From assembly GCF_004302915.1 (NCBI RefSeq), contig NZ_QQBI01000005.1, positions 1 through 64,000 of the forward strand: DNA of 64,000 nt, given 5' to 3'. Below the pieces are notes generated by a model. That model saw nothing but the letters and a program-made list of their open reading frames with translations, did no database searches and was not told the DNA's origin. A program made the translations under genes and the position numbers. Origin of the DNA: Komagataeibacter xylinus. GTDB taxonomy: Bacteria > Pseudomonadota > Alphaproteobacteria > Acetobacterales > Acetobacteraceae. Shown here piece by piece: positions 55,502 through 63,275 of the stretch (positions are counted from its first letter, which is position 1; every line of letters begins with the position of its first letter).

Positions 55502-55581
55502 CGTTTCTGGTGAAGCTTTTTTCAAACAGCTTCAAAAAGAATGCCGCCTTTTTGTGAAAAAAGGCGGCACCCAAAAACTTT
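55502..55581 (-). repeat. Double-hairpin intergenic repeat, copy 13
   Basis: Reverse orientation: CGTTTCTGGTGAAGC, a GAAGCTT-type stem, ATGCCGCC, the GC stem (GCCTTTTTGTGAAAAAAGGC), CACCCAAAAACTTT. It fills the gap between the convergent ends of folC and the MFS gene and ends at the base before the MFS stop codon. Confidence 0.8.
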
Positions 55582-56997
55582 CTATTTTTCCTCTGGCAGC
55601 GGCGCGCCCCGGCCGATTTCGCGCAGCGGCAACCCGGCCATCAGGCGCTGCTCGATCTTTTCAAGCGACATGTCCCGTGTCTCGGGAATGAAGCGCCATG
55701 TAATCAGCACGAAGAACAGGTTGAACCCCGCAAACAGCCAGAAGGTCGGGCCATTGCCCATCCACTGCAGCAGCGACAGGAAGCTTGCGCCCACGATCAT
55801 GTTGGCGATCCAGTTGGTGAGCGTGGAGATGGAAATGCCAAGGTCACGCCCCTGCAGCGGCTGCACCTCCGAGCACAGCACCCAGATCAGCGGCCCCGCC
55901 GACATGGCGAAGCCCGAGATGTAGATCAGCAGCATGAACACCGCGATGATCTGCTCCGACTGGTCGAGATGCGGGCGGTTGAGCATGAAGCCAAGGCTGC
56001 CCATGCCCACGGCCATGATCAGGAAGCCGGTATACAGGATCGGCTTGCGGCCCCAGCGGTCGACAAGGCCGATGGCGATGAAGGTGGCCAGCATGTTCAC
56101 CAGCCCCACCATGGCCGTGCACCAGAGCTGCGCGGGGCCGACATAGCCTGCAAGGGCGAATATCTTGGGGGCGTAATACATCACCACGTTCACGCCCGCG
56201 AGCTGCTGCATGACCTGCAGCGTCATGCCCAGGAAAATGGAGCGGCGGAAATTGCGGTTGTTGCGCAGCAGGCTCCAGCCACGCTGCTTCTGCTGGAGCT
56301 GGCGGCTGATGTTCTGGATCTCCTGCATGGCCACGCTCTTGTCGTTGCGCAGGTCTTCGAGCACTTCCAGCGCTTCCTTGCTGCGGCCACGCATCATGAG
56401 CCAGCGCGGACTGTAGGGCAGGAACAGCACGCCAATGAGGAACAGCACGCCCGGCACGGCGGCAATGGCGAACATGCCGCGCCAGTTACCCGCGTAGCTG
56501 AACATGGTGTTGCTCAGGAAGGCGATGAAAATGCCCGCCGTGATCATGAGCTGGTAGGTCGAGATCATGGCGCCACGCGCCTGCTCGCTGGCAATCTCGG
56601 ACAGGTAGAGTGGCGCCGTGAACGCCGCCACCCCGATGGCCAGCCCCATGATGAGCCGCCCTGCAATCATGGACGGGATCGACCACGCCAGCGCGCAGGC
56701 CAGCGAGCCTGCCACGAACACCGCCGCCCCCACCAGCAGCGCATGCTTGCGCCCGATCTGGTGCGACATCCAGCCCCCGCACAGGGAGCCTACGGCAGCG
56801 CCGCCCATCATGGCGCTGACAATCCATTCCTGCTGGAGGGTGGTGGCATGGAAGGTGGCGGCAAGCAGGTCGAGCGCACCGGATATGACCCCGATGTCAA
56901 GCCCGGCCATGAGGCCTGCCAGCGCGGCAAGGCAGCCAATGATGAGGGTACGCATCCGGGCCGGATCAAATACGGCGGGCGCAGGCTGATTTTCCAT
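55582..56997 (-). CDS. Sugar-porter MFS transporter (GalP/XylE-like)
   Basis: A 471-residue, 12-span proton-coupled sugar carrier. TM1 contains GLMAGLDIGVISGAL. GGWMSHQIGRKHAL is motif A. GRLIMGLAIGVAAFTAPLYLSEIASE has the PxYxSE sugar-porter signature. LQVMQQLAGVNVVMYYAPKIF is the QQxxGxN motif, and FIPETRDMSLEKIE is PETR. The stop is TAG at 55582, touching a repeat. The ATG is at 56997. Its paralogue at 61749-63227 is on the other strand. The sugar cannot be named. Confidence 0.9.
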   Translation of the reverse strand: MENQPAPAVFDPARMRTLIIGCLAALAGLMAGLDIGVISGALDLLAATFHATTLQQEWIVSAMMGGAAVGSLCGGWMSHQIGRKHALLVGAAVFVAGSLACALAWSIPSMIAGRLIMGLAIGVAAFTAPLYLSEIASEQARGAMISTYQLMITAGIFIAFLSNTMFSYAGNWRGMFAIAAVPGVLFLIGVLFLPYSPRWLMMRGRSKEALEVLEDLRNDKSVAMQEIQNISRQLQQKQRGWSLLRNNRNFRRSIFLGMTLQVMQQLAGVNVVMYYAPKIFALAGYVGPAQLWCTAMVGLVNMLATFIAIGLVDRWGRKPILYTGFLIMAVGMGSLGFMLNRPHLDQSEQIIAVFMLLIYISGFAMSAGPLIWVLCSEVQPLQGRDLGISISTLTNWIANMIVGASFLSLLQWMGNGPTFWLFAGFNLFFVLITWRFIPETRDMSLEKIEQRLMAGLPLREIGRGAPLPEEK

Positions 56998-57041
56998 TAA
57001 AATCCGGTCCTTTGATATTCTTATTGTTGCCGGTGATCACA

Positions 57042-57587
57042 TTATTCCTGTCGCGCGAGGCCGGTCAGGAGAAAGAACGATACACCATATTCGCGCGTCC
57101 GGTCGGGATCATGTTCCAGCAGCCTGTCAATGACAAATCGTTTTACCCTAAAAACAACAGGGCTATCCGCTCTATGCCCTGCTTCACAGTCCGATTCCAT
57201 GACTTCCATCATATTTGCAAGCCATGGCAGTATGCCCGGGCGTTCTGTCAGCACAAGCGGCGCGCGGGGCGAGAACAGGAGCGTGCCACGCGCGCGCAGC
57301 GTGTCCATCCCGGTGGTGGTGGTGATGTGGTAGAGATAGCCATCCGGCCCGTCATCAGGGCGCAGGGTGCGGGCCGGCACCACGGCCAGCCCGAGGCCCG
57401 CGATATCAAGATAGGTCAGCGCATGCGGGCGGTCCGCCGCAGCCGCGGCAAACAGGTCGGGCTGCGCCCTGGCGCCGGGTGGCGGCGGCGGCGCGGGTGG
57501 GGCCGCAGGCCGCCTGCGCCGCGGGTGCCGGGGCGCGGTCGGTATGAGCGGCAGCCCTGTCATCCTGCCCTTGCGCCCCTGCCCCAT
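57042..57587 (-). CDS. Hypothetical protein with Pro-rich N-terminus
   Basis: A 181-residue protein. The first 45 residues are Pro/Arg/Ala-rich. The rest looks like one globular domain: YLYHITTTTGMDTLRARGTL, FSPRAPLVLTERPGILPWLANMME, then VVFRVKRFVIDRLLEHDP and GVSFFLLTG. The beginning (YHIT...L...G) and the end resemble small ADP-ribosyltransferase-like folds, but no catalytic triad is convincing, so this is only a hint. Starts at 57587 or 57563 (GGGCAGG before the latter) are both possible. It lies between the MFS gene and the Zur-like gene. I know no name for it. Confidence 0.6.
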   Translation of the reverse strand: MGQGRKGRMTGLPLIPTAPRHPRRRRPAAPPAPPPPPGARAQPDLFAAAAADRPHALTYLDIAGLGLAVVPARTLRPDDGPDGYLYHITTTTGMDTLRARGTLLFSPRAPLVLTERPGILPWLANMMEVMESDCEAGHRADSPVVFRVKRFVIDRLLEHDPDRTREYGVSFFLLTGLARQE

Positions 57588-57651
57588 GCATCCGCCCCAT
57601 CAATCCCGGCTCACGCCCCCTCAGGGTCGCGCCTGCTCCGTTCAACCACCC

Positions 57652-58140
57652 TCAGCCACACGCGGCGCACAGGCCTTCGGCCTCGATGGTGGTCTGCCGC
57701 ACCGTAAAGCCCCGTGCCTTCGTCACCTCCAGCAGGGCCTTGAGGATATGGGGATCATCGAGCTCGGTCACACGCCCGCACGCACTGCAGATCAGGAACT
57801 GCGCCGCATGGACATGCCCGTGGCAGGCATGCCCCGATTCCAGCATGTGCCTGCACCCCACAAAAGCCGAGAGCCGCTCGATCTTGTGGATCAGCCCCTG
57901 CTCCATCAGAAAATCCAGCGCGCGGTATACCGTGGGCGGCGCCACCGGCCTGCCCCGGCTGGCACGGATCTGCTCAAGCAGCTCATAAGCACCCAGCGGC
58001 CGCTCGGCAGCCAGCACCAGCCCGAGCACCAGGCGGCGCATGTCCGTCAGCCTGACCGCGCGCGCGGTGCACAGGCTGGCAGCCTGCTCAAGCAGGGACT
58101 CGGTCCCCGCGGGCAGGCCGGTTCCGGCCGTCTGTGTCAT
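57652..58140 (-). CDS. zur: Fur-family regulator, Zur-like
   Basis: A 162-residue metalloregulator. The winged helix is LTDMRRLVLGLVLAAERPLG (helices), then AYELLEQIRASRGRPVAPPT and VYRALDFLMEQGLIHKIE, with the LNAFVGC-like segment (LSAFVGC). A His-rich strip (HACHGHVHAAQF) and two CxxC pairs (CSAC, CAAC) bind structural zinc. Zur proteins show PPTVYRALDFL as here, rather than the more common Fur TVYR..., so zinc sensing is likely. The ATG at 58140 gives the usual N-terminus, while a GTG at 58191 is possible. No zinc transporter is in the window. Confidence 0.82.
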   Translation of the reverse strand: MTQTAGTGLPAGTESLLEQAASLCTARAVRLTDMRRLVLGLVLAAERPLGAYELLEQIRASRGRPVAPPTVYRALDFLMEQGLIHKIERLSAFVGCRHMLESGHACHGHVHAAQFLICSACGRVTELDDPHILKALLEVTKARGFTVRQTTIEAEGLCAACG

Positions 58141-58215
58141 GCGGGCCACTATGCTGTGCTCCTGTGCGGTTTGCCGGAGGGCTCCAACCACCCTGCCCTG
58201 CGTCCCGGCAGGCGG

Positions 58216-58347
58216 TCAGTCCGGCAGGTGATCCACCCACATGGCCATCAGGGCCACGAAAAGGGCAAGTCCCGCATGTATCCAGATCAGCCCGCGCAGC
58301 GTCAAGACAGGAACCTGCGGGGGGCGGGCGCGCGGGGTCTGTGCCAT
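58216..58347 (-). CDS. Small single-span membrane protein (43 aa)
   Basis: ATG at 58347 with a strong site upstream (GGAAGGAGCAGATGCC). The 43-residue product has a basic Pro-rich N-terminus (MAQTPRARPPQVPVLTLRG) followed by one hydrophobic span (LIWIHAGLALFVALMAMWV) and DHLPD. The stop at 58216 lies just before the Zur-like gene region on the same strand. There is no homology I can name. The good start signal and clear membrane segment support translation. Confidence 0.6.
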   Translation of the reverse strand: MAQTPRARPPQVPVLTLRGLIWIHAGLALFVALMAMWVDHLPD

Positions 58348-58424
58348 GGCATCTGCTCCTTCCATCGCATTACTGCGCTGTGCATGCGGCAAAAGGCTGG
58401 ATTTTTTCTTAATATGAAGAAGTG

Positions 58425-58542
58425 TAAAAATTTCTGGTGAAGCTTTTTTCAAAAAACTTAGAAGAACGCTGCCTTTTTGAAAAAAGGCAGCACCCAAAAA
58501 CTTTTATTATTTTTTATCAATGAACTGTTTTCAAACAGTGCC
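58425..58542 (-). mobile_element. 5'-decayed MITE abutting the flavin reductase stop codon
   Basis: The right end TTTTCAAACAGTGCC and the inner arm (minus-strand CATTGATAAAAAATAATA) match the two full MITEs, and the double-hairpin core is at about 58430-58506. The left terminal repeat is not recognisable. The element ends at 58542. The next three bases (TTA, 58543-58545) are the complement of the TAA stop of the flavin reductase, just as at 48379-48381. Confidence 0.7.
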
Positions 58543-59037
58543 TTACTCGCCCGGCGCGTGAGGCAGCATGTGGTAGCTGCGGTTGAAATAGACCAGCCCG
58601 CCACGGGGGCTGGAATTGCGCAGGCTTTCCACCGCGCCGAACATGACGCTGTGGGTGCCGACTTCCACAATCCGCTCGATGCGGCAGTCAAGCGACAGCA
58701 CCGCCTCGTTCAGCACGGGCGCACCCGTGGTCAGCGTATCCCAGTGCCCGGAGCGGAAGCGCTCGGCCTGCTCGAGCGGGCTTGCGAACACGCCCGATAT
58801 GTCCTGCTGGTCGGCGGCGAGCACATTGATGCACATGGCCGCATCCACCCGAAAGCGGTCGCGCACGCGAGAGTTGCGGTTGAGGCAGACAAGAACCGTG
58901 GGCGGCGTATCGGTCACCGAGCACACGGCGGAGGCGGTAAAACCCGCCGGGTCATCAAGTGTTCCCGTCGTGACAACATTCACGGCCGCGCCCAGGCGGG
59001 CCATGGCGTTGCGAAAGGTGAGGGCGTCAATCCCCAT
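58543..59037 (-). CDS. Flavin reductase domain protein (HpaC/RutF type)
   Basis: A 164-residue FMN/FAD reductase that would supply reduced flavin to a two-component monooxygenase. FRNAMARLGAAVNVVTTGTLDDPAGFTASAVCSVTDTPPTVLVC is the FMN-binding split barrel start. INVLAADQQDISGVFA and VGTHSVMFGAVESLR are the other conserved segments. The ATG is at 59037, divergent from the crotonase-type gene. A companion monooxygenase is not adjacent. The stop codon TAA is the base triplet flanking the MITE remnant. Confidence 0.88.
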   Translation of the reverse strand: MGIDALTFRNAMARLGAAVNVVTTGTLDDPAGFTASAVCSVTDTPPTVLVCLNRNSRVRDRFRVDAAMCINVLAADQQDISGVFASPLEQAERFRSGHWDTLTTGAPVLNEAVLSLDCRIERIVEVGTHSVMFGAVESLRNSSPRGGLVYFNRSYHMLPHAPGE

Positions 59038-59163
59038 GGTGCTTCTGCCTTCGGTAACTGTGCATGCCTGTGGTCCGCACGCAGCCGTGACGCCGGACAG
59101 CAGCGGAGGTAGCGCATTCTACCCTCGTTGAATACCGCAAAACCACATGAAAGGACGCAACCC

Positions 59164-60225
59164 GTGCCCCCCGAACCCATCCAGACCACCGTGCAGGGCG
59201 CGCTCGGCCGCATCACGCTCGGCCGCCCCGAGGCGCTCAATGCCCTTAACCTGGACATGATCAACCACCTTGCCGCCACCCTGCGCGCATGGCGCCATGA
59301 CCCGGGCGTTGAAACCGTGCTGCTTGACAGCACCAGCCCGCGCGCCTTCTGCGCGGGCGGTGATATCCGCGCCATCCGCGCCCTGCTGCGCGAGCGCGGG
59401 GTGGAGGCGGCAACACAACCCTTCCGCCACAGCTACCGGCTGGCCTCGATGCTGGCGGGCTACCCCAAGCCGGTTGTCTCGTTCCTTGACGGGATCTGCA
59501 TGGGCGGCGGCGTGGGGCTTGGCGGGCATGTGCGCCACCGCATCGTGACCGAGCGCGCCTGCGTGGCCATGCCCGAGAACGCCATTGCGCTGACACCGGA
59601 TGCAGGCGGGTCCTACCTGCTCGCGCGCGCGCCAGGGCTGAGCGGGCTGCGCCTTGGCCTGACCGGCGGGCGCATGAACGCCACCATGGCCATAGCCGCA
59701 GGCTTTGCCGACCGGCAGGCCCCTTCCGGCCAGCTTGAAAACATAAGGCGCGCACTCACCCACACGCCCGCGGGGCTGGTGATGGACAGCCTGCCGCCCT
59801 GCCCTGCCCTTGACGGCGGCCCGGACACCGCCACCATCGCCCCGGTCTATGACGCGCCGGACGTGGCAACGATCATGGCGCGGCTGCAAACCCATCCGGC
59901 CCCCTGGGCGCAGGCCGACATTGCCGCCCTGCAGGGGGCGTGCCCGTTCTCGCTGTGCATCACCTTTGCCGCCTATCATGCCGCCCGCGCCCTGCCTGAC
60001 CTGGACCATGTGCTGGAGCAGGAATTCCAGCTCATCAGCCAGTTGCTCCGCCGCCCCGATTTTGCCGAGGGCGTGCGCGCCCGCCTGATCGACAAGGACA
60101 ACGCGCCGCGCTGGTCACCGGCCACGCTGGGTGCTGTATCGGGGCGGGAAATTGCCTCCTGCCTGCAAAACCATGCATCCTTTTCCCTCGACCTGCCCGT
60201 GCTCGATACAGATCAGGAACAATAA
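59164..60225 (+). CDS. Enoyl-CoA hydratase/isomerase family (3-hydroxyisobutyryl-CoA hydrolase-like)
   Basis: A 353-residue crotonase-fold protein. GRITLGRPEALNALNLDMI and AFCAGGDIRAI are the acyl-CoA and oxyanion segments. YPKPVVSFLDGICMGGGVGLGGHVRHRIVTERACVAMPENAIAL follows. The long C-terminal part (HHYH-like fatty loop, then SFCAYHAARALPDLDHVLEQEFQL region) and the E/D pattern are those of the 3-hydroxyisobutyryl-CoA hydrolase group, which works in valine breakdown. GTG at 59164 is best placed (AAAGGA eight bases upstream), while a TTG at 59128 is an alternative. The exact substrate is inferred. Confidence 0.82.
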   Translation: MPPEPIQTTVQGALGRITLGRPEALNALNLDMINHLAATLRAWRHDPGVETVLLDSTSPRAFCAGGDIRAIRALLRERGVEAATQPFRHSYRLASMLAGYPKPVVSFLDGICMGGGVGLGGHVRHRIVTERACVAMPENAIALTPDAGGSYLLARAPGLSGLRLGLTGGRMNATMAIAAGFADRQAPSGQLENIRRALTHTPAGLVMDSLPPCPALDGGPDTATIAPVYDAPDVATIMARLQTHPAPWAQADIAALQGACPFSLCITFAAYHAARALPDLDHVLEQEFQLISQLLRRPDFAEGVRARLIDKDNAPRWSPATLGAVSGREIASCLQNHASFSLDLPVLDTDQEQ

Positions 60226-60244
60226 GTTATCACCCGTAAAGTAG

Positions 60245-61684
60245 ATGAAAATGCCCTTCTCCGACTGCTACGCCCCCGCCACCCATCACAGCCGCCTCGG
60301 CGATGAATTCTATGACGTGGTGCAAGCCGCCACCTTCCCCGCCCACATCCTGCGCTACCGCAATCATGATGTTTCGCCCCGCATCGGCCTTGACGGGCTG
60401 ACGGATGCGGAATGGGTCCGCCATTTCGGTCATTTCGACCCCCTGCCCGGCTCGCTGCCCCAGCCACTCGCCCTGCGCTATCACGGCCACCAGTTCCGGT
60501 CGTACAACCCCGACCTTGGCGATGGGCGGGGCTTCCTGTTCGCGCAGCTCATGGACAGCGTGGATGGCCGCCTGCTCGATATCGGCACCAAGGGCAGCGG
60601 CACCACGCCCTGGTCACGCGGGGGGGACGGACGGCTGACGCTCAAGGGCGGCGTGCGCGAAATCCTGGCCAGCGAGCGGCTTGACGCGATGGGCGTGCGC
60701 ACCTCGCGCACACTGAGCGTGATCGAAACCGGCGAGGCCCTGCACCGGGGCGACGAGCCATCGCCCACGCGGTCATGCGTGCTGGCGCGGCTCAGCCATT
60801 CGCACATCCGCATCGGCACGTTCCAGCGCCTTGTCGCCAATGATGACAAGGCCAGCCTGAAACATCTCGTGGCCTATGTGCTCGAGACCTACTACCCCCA
60901 CCTTGCCAATGAACCCGACCCGGCGGCGGCGCTGTACGATGCCGCCACCACCCGCATGGCCGAGATGACGGCGCAATGGATGACGGCGGGCTTCGTACAC
61001 GGGGTGCTCAATACCGATAACATAAACCTGACCGGCGAGAGCTTTGATTACGGCCCGTGGCGGTTCCTGCCCAGCTTCGACCCCCGTTTCACCGCCGCCT
61101 ATTTCGACCATTCGGGCCTGTATGCCTATGGCCGCCAGCCCGAGGCGATGATGTGGAACGTGGCCCGGCTGGGCGAGTGCCTGATCGCGCTTTCGTCACT
61201 TGAGAAAATTCAAAGTATTTTTGATGACTTCTGGATCAGATATGAAAGATTCCTTGATATTTCTGTATTAAACCGGCTTGGTATCAACGAAATTTCAAGA
61301 AAATCATCGCAACATCTACGTGAATGCCTGTTCTCATTCATGGAAGAAAGCCAGATTGGGTTTGAATTTCCGTTTTTTGACTGGTATGGTGGCCCCAAGA
61401 GCCAGAAACGGGCTATATCGGGGCCACATGCATCCTTTTATGCACAGGATAGTTTCCGTCCCGTGCAGGGCGCGCTCATGCAGCATGAGCCCGTGGCGGG
61501 CTGTGACCTGTCGCACCCCTATTTCAGCGACGGGGCGCCATGCCTGATGCCGGTCGAAACAGTGGAAGCCCTGTGGCAGCCCATCGCCACGGCCGATGAC
61601 TGGAGCGGCCTGCACGCCACCATGGGGCACATTGCCCGCATGAAAGCCGCCCTGAACGCCATGCCCCACCAAGGGGCAGGCTGA
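60245..61684 (+). CDS. selO: Protein adenylyltransferase SelO (YdiU family)
   Basis: A pseudokinase-fold enzyme that transfers AMP to protein Ser/Thr/Tyr in redox stress. It has YHGHQFRSYNPDLGDGRGFLF, LDIGTKGSGTTPWSRGGDG with the ATP-binding region, GVRTSRTLSVIETGE, and the metal-binding HGVLNTDNINLTGESFDYGPW near residue 255-275. 479 residues, the usual length for the shorter bacterial forms. The ATG is at 60245 (MKMPF). Bases about 61200-61380 within the gene fall to about 35% G+C, against about 65% around them. A stress-protein role is known for the family only. Confidence 0.9.
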   Translation: MKMPFSDCYAPATHHSRLGDEFYDVVQAATFPAHILRYRNHDVSPRIGLDGLTDAEWVRHFGHFDPLPGSLPQPLALRYHGHQFRSYNPDLGDGRGFLFAQLMDSVDGRLLDIGTKGSGTTPWSRGGDGRLTLKGGVREILASERLDAMGVRTSRTLSVIETGEALHRGDEPSPTRSCVLARLSHSHIRIGTFQRLVANDDKASLKHLVAYVLETYYPHLANEPDPAAALYDAATTRMAEMTAQWMTAGFVHGVLNTDNINLTGESFDYGPWRFLPSFDPRFTAAYFDHSGLYAYGRQPEAMMWNVARLGECLIALSSLEKIQSIFDDFWIRYERFLDISVLNRLGINEISRKSSQHLRECLFSFMEESQIGFEFPFFDWYGGPKSQKRAISGPHASFYAQDSFRPVQGALMQHEPVAGCDLSHPYFSDGAPCLMPVETVEALWQPIATADDWSGLHATMGHIARMKAALNAMPHQGAG

Positions 61685-61748
61685 CCCTGCGGGGGAACCG
61701 GGCCGATACGGATGAATTATAACAACAAGGAAAGGAAAAGGCACCCGC

Positions 61749-63227
61749 ATGAACACCCAGTCCCCCCCACCCCAGAACACCCAGCAACCAACCGAACCGC
61801 TACCCGATCTGTCCCAGATCGAGATTTCACCCAACGCGCGCAAGACCCTGTGGCTCGCAGCCATCGTGGCCGCAATCTGTGGCGGCCTCTATGGTTACGA
61901 TACCGGCATCGTGTCGGGCGCGCTCTTGCTCATTACCAAGGACTTCCATCTCAGCAGCTTCCTGCAGGAGATGGTGGCCTCCGCCATTCTCGCGGGTGCC
62001 GTGCTCGGCTCGCTGCTCACCGGCTGGCTGTCGGAGCATTATGGCCGGCGCAAATCGGTCATGATCGTCACGGCGGTGTTCGTGCTTGGCGCGCTGGCCT
62101 GCGCGTTTTCACCCGATGTCTATACGCTCATCGCGGCGCGCGTGTTCCTCGGGCTTGCAGTCGGCGGCTCCACGCAGGTGGTGCCGATGTACATCTCGGA
62201 ACTCGCCCCCGCGCACAAGCGCGGCCACATGGTCACGATGTTCAACATCGCCATCGGCATCGGCATCTTTGCCGCCAACATCATAGGCTTTGCCGCGCGT
62301 GATGCGTGGGGCTGGCGGCCGATGGTGGCCATTGCGGCCATTCCGGCGGCGGGCGTGTTCATCTCCATGTTCTTCCTGCCCAAGAGCCCGCGCTGGGCGG
62401 CGGAGCATGAAAGCCTGGATTCCGCCCTTGAGCAGCTCCAGCGCATCCGCACCTCCGAGCGCGAGATCCGCCGCGAGATGCGCCGCATCCACGCCAACGC
62501 CAATGAAGAGACCGACCCGCGCGACATCGGCTGGCGCGGCATCCGCCAGCCCTGGGTGCGCCCCGCACTCGTGGCCGCCCTTGGCGTCGCGTTCTTCACG
62601 CAGGCAGGCGGGCTGGAGATGATGATCTACTACGCGCCGACCTTCCTGTCGGATGCGGGGTTTGGCAGCTCATCGGCGCTGATGGCCAGCATCGGCATTT
62701 CCATCATCTACCTGGTCATGACCGTGCTGGGCTCGAACATTGTCGACCGCATCGGCCGCCGCCGCCTTGTGCTGGTCATGGGGCCGGGCAGCGTGCTGAG
62801 CCTGATCGGGCTGGGCATCATGTTCCTCGCCCACCCGCAGCCGGGCAGCATGGGCAGCTGGCTGATCATTGTGTTCATGCTGCTGTTCATGGTGTTCAAC
62901 GCCGGTGGCATTCAGGTGGTGGGCTGGCTGCTCGGTGCCGAGATGTTCCCGCTCTCCATGCGCGGCAACGCCACCAGCCTGCATTCGGCCATGCTGTGGG
63001 GCAGTGACCTGCTGGTCACCAGCACGGCACTCACGCTGGTCACCAAGATCACGCTGGGGGGCACCATGTGGTTCTATGCCGGGGTGAACCTGCTTTCGGT
63101 GCTGTTCGTGTATTTCATGGTGCCTGAAACACGCGGCGCCTCGCTTGAGGATATCGAGGAGGCCCTGCGTGAAGGGCGCTTCCGCCCCACGCGCGGCAAC
63201 ACCGCGATCGTGGAGGAAGAAGAATAA
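61749..63227 (+). CDS. Sugar-porter MFS transporter
   Basis: A 492-residue, 12-span carrier, paralogous to the one at 55582-56997. A Pro/Gln-rich cytoplasmic N-terminus (QSPPPQNTQQPTE) precedes TM1 with GGLYGYDTGIVSGALL. GWLSEHYGRRKSVM is motif A. FLGLAVGGSTQVVPMYISELAP has the sugar-porter signature, and MVPETRGASLEDIE is PETR. The QQxxGxN motif is replaced by FFTQAGGLEMMIYYAP, so specificity may differ from GalP. It starts 64 bases after selO on the same strand, with AAGGAAAGGAAAAGG upstream. A hairpin repeat touches the stop. Confidence 0.88.
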   Translation: MNTQSPPPQNTQQPTEPLPDLSQIEISPNARKTLWLAAIVAAICGGLYGYDTGIVSGALLLITKDFHLSSFLQEMVASAILAGAVLGSLLTGWLSEHYGRRKSVMIVTAVFVLGALACAFSPDVYTLIAARVFLGLAVGGSTQVVPMYISELAPAHKRGHMVTMFNIAIGIGIFAANIIGFAARDAWGWRPMVAIAAIPAAGVFISMFFLPKSPRWAAEHESLDSALEQLQRIRTSEREIRREMRRIHANANEETDPRDIGWRGIRQPWVRPALVAALGVAFFTQAGGLEMMIYYAPTFLSDAGFGSSSALMASIGISIIYLVMTVLGSNIVDRIGRRRLVLVMGPGSVLSLIGLGIMFLAHPQPGSMGSWLIIVFMLLFMVFNAGGIQVVGWLLGAEMFPLSMRGNATSLHSAMLWGSDLLVTSTALTLVTKITLGGTMWFYAGVNLLSVLFVYFMVPETRGASLEDIEEALREGRFRPTRGNTAIVEEEE

Positions 63228-63271
63228 AAGTTTGTTTCTGGGTGCCGCCTTTTTTCAAAAAGGCGGCATTC
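63226..63271 (+). repeat. Partial double-hairpin repeat, copy 15
   Basis: Only the first stem is present: AAAAGTTTGTTTCTGGGTGCC, GCCGCCTTTTTTCAAAAAGGCGGC, ATTCTGCC. It starts at the stop codon of the MFS gene and lies four bases before the S9 peptidase stop, so it probably ends both convergent transcripts. Confidence 0.68.
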
Positions 63272-63275
63272 TGCC

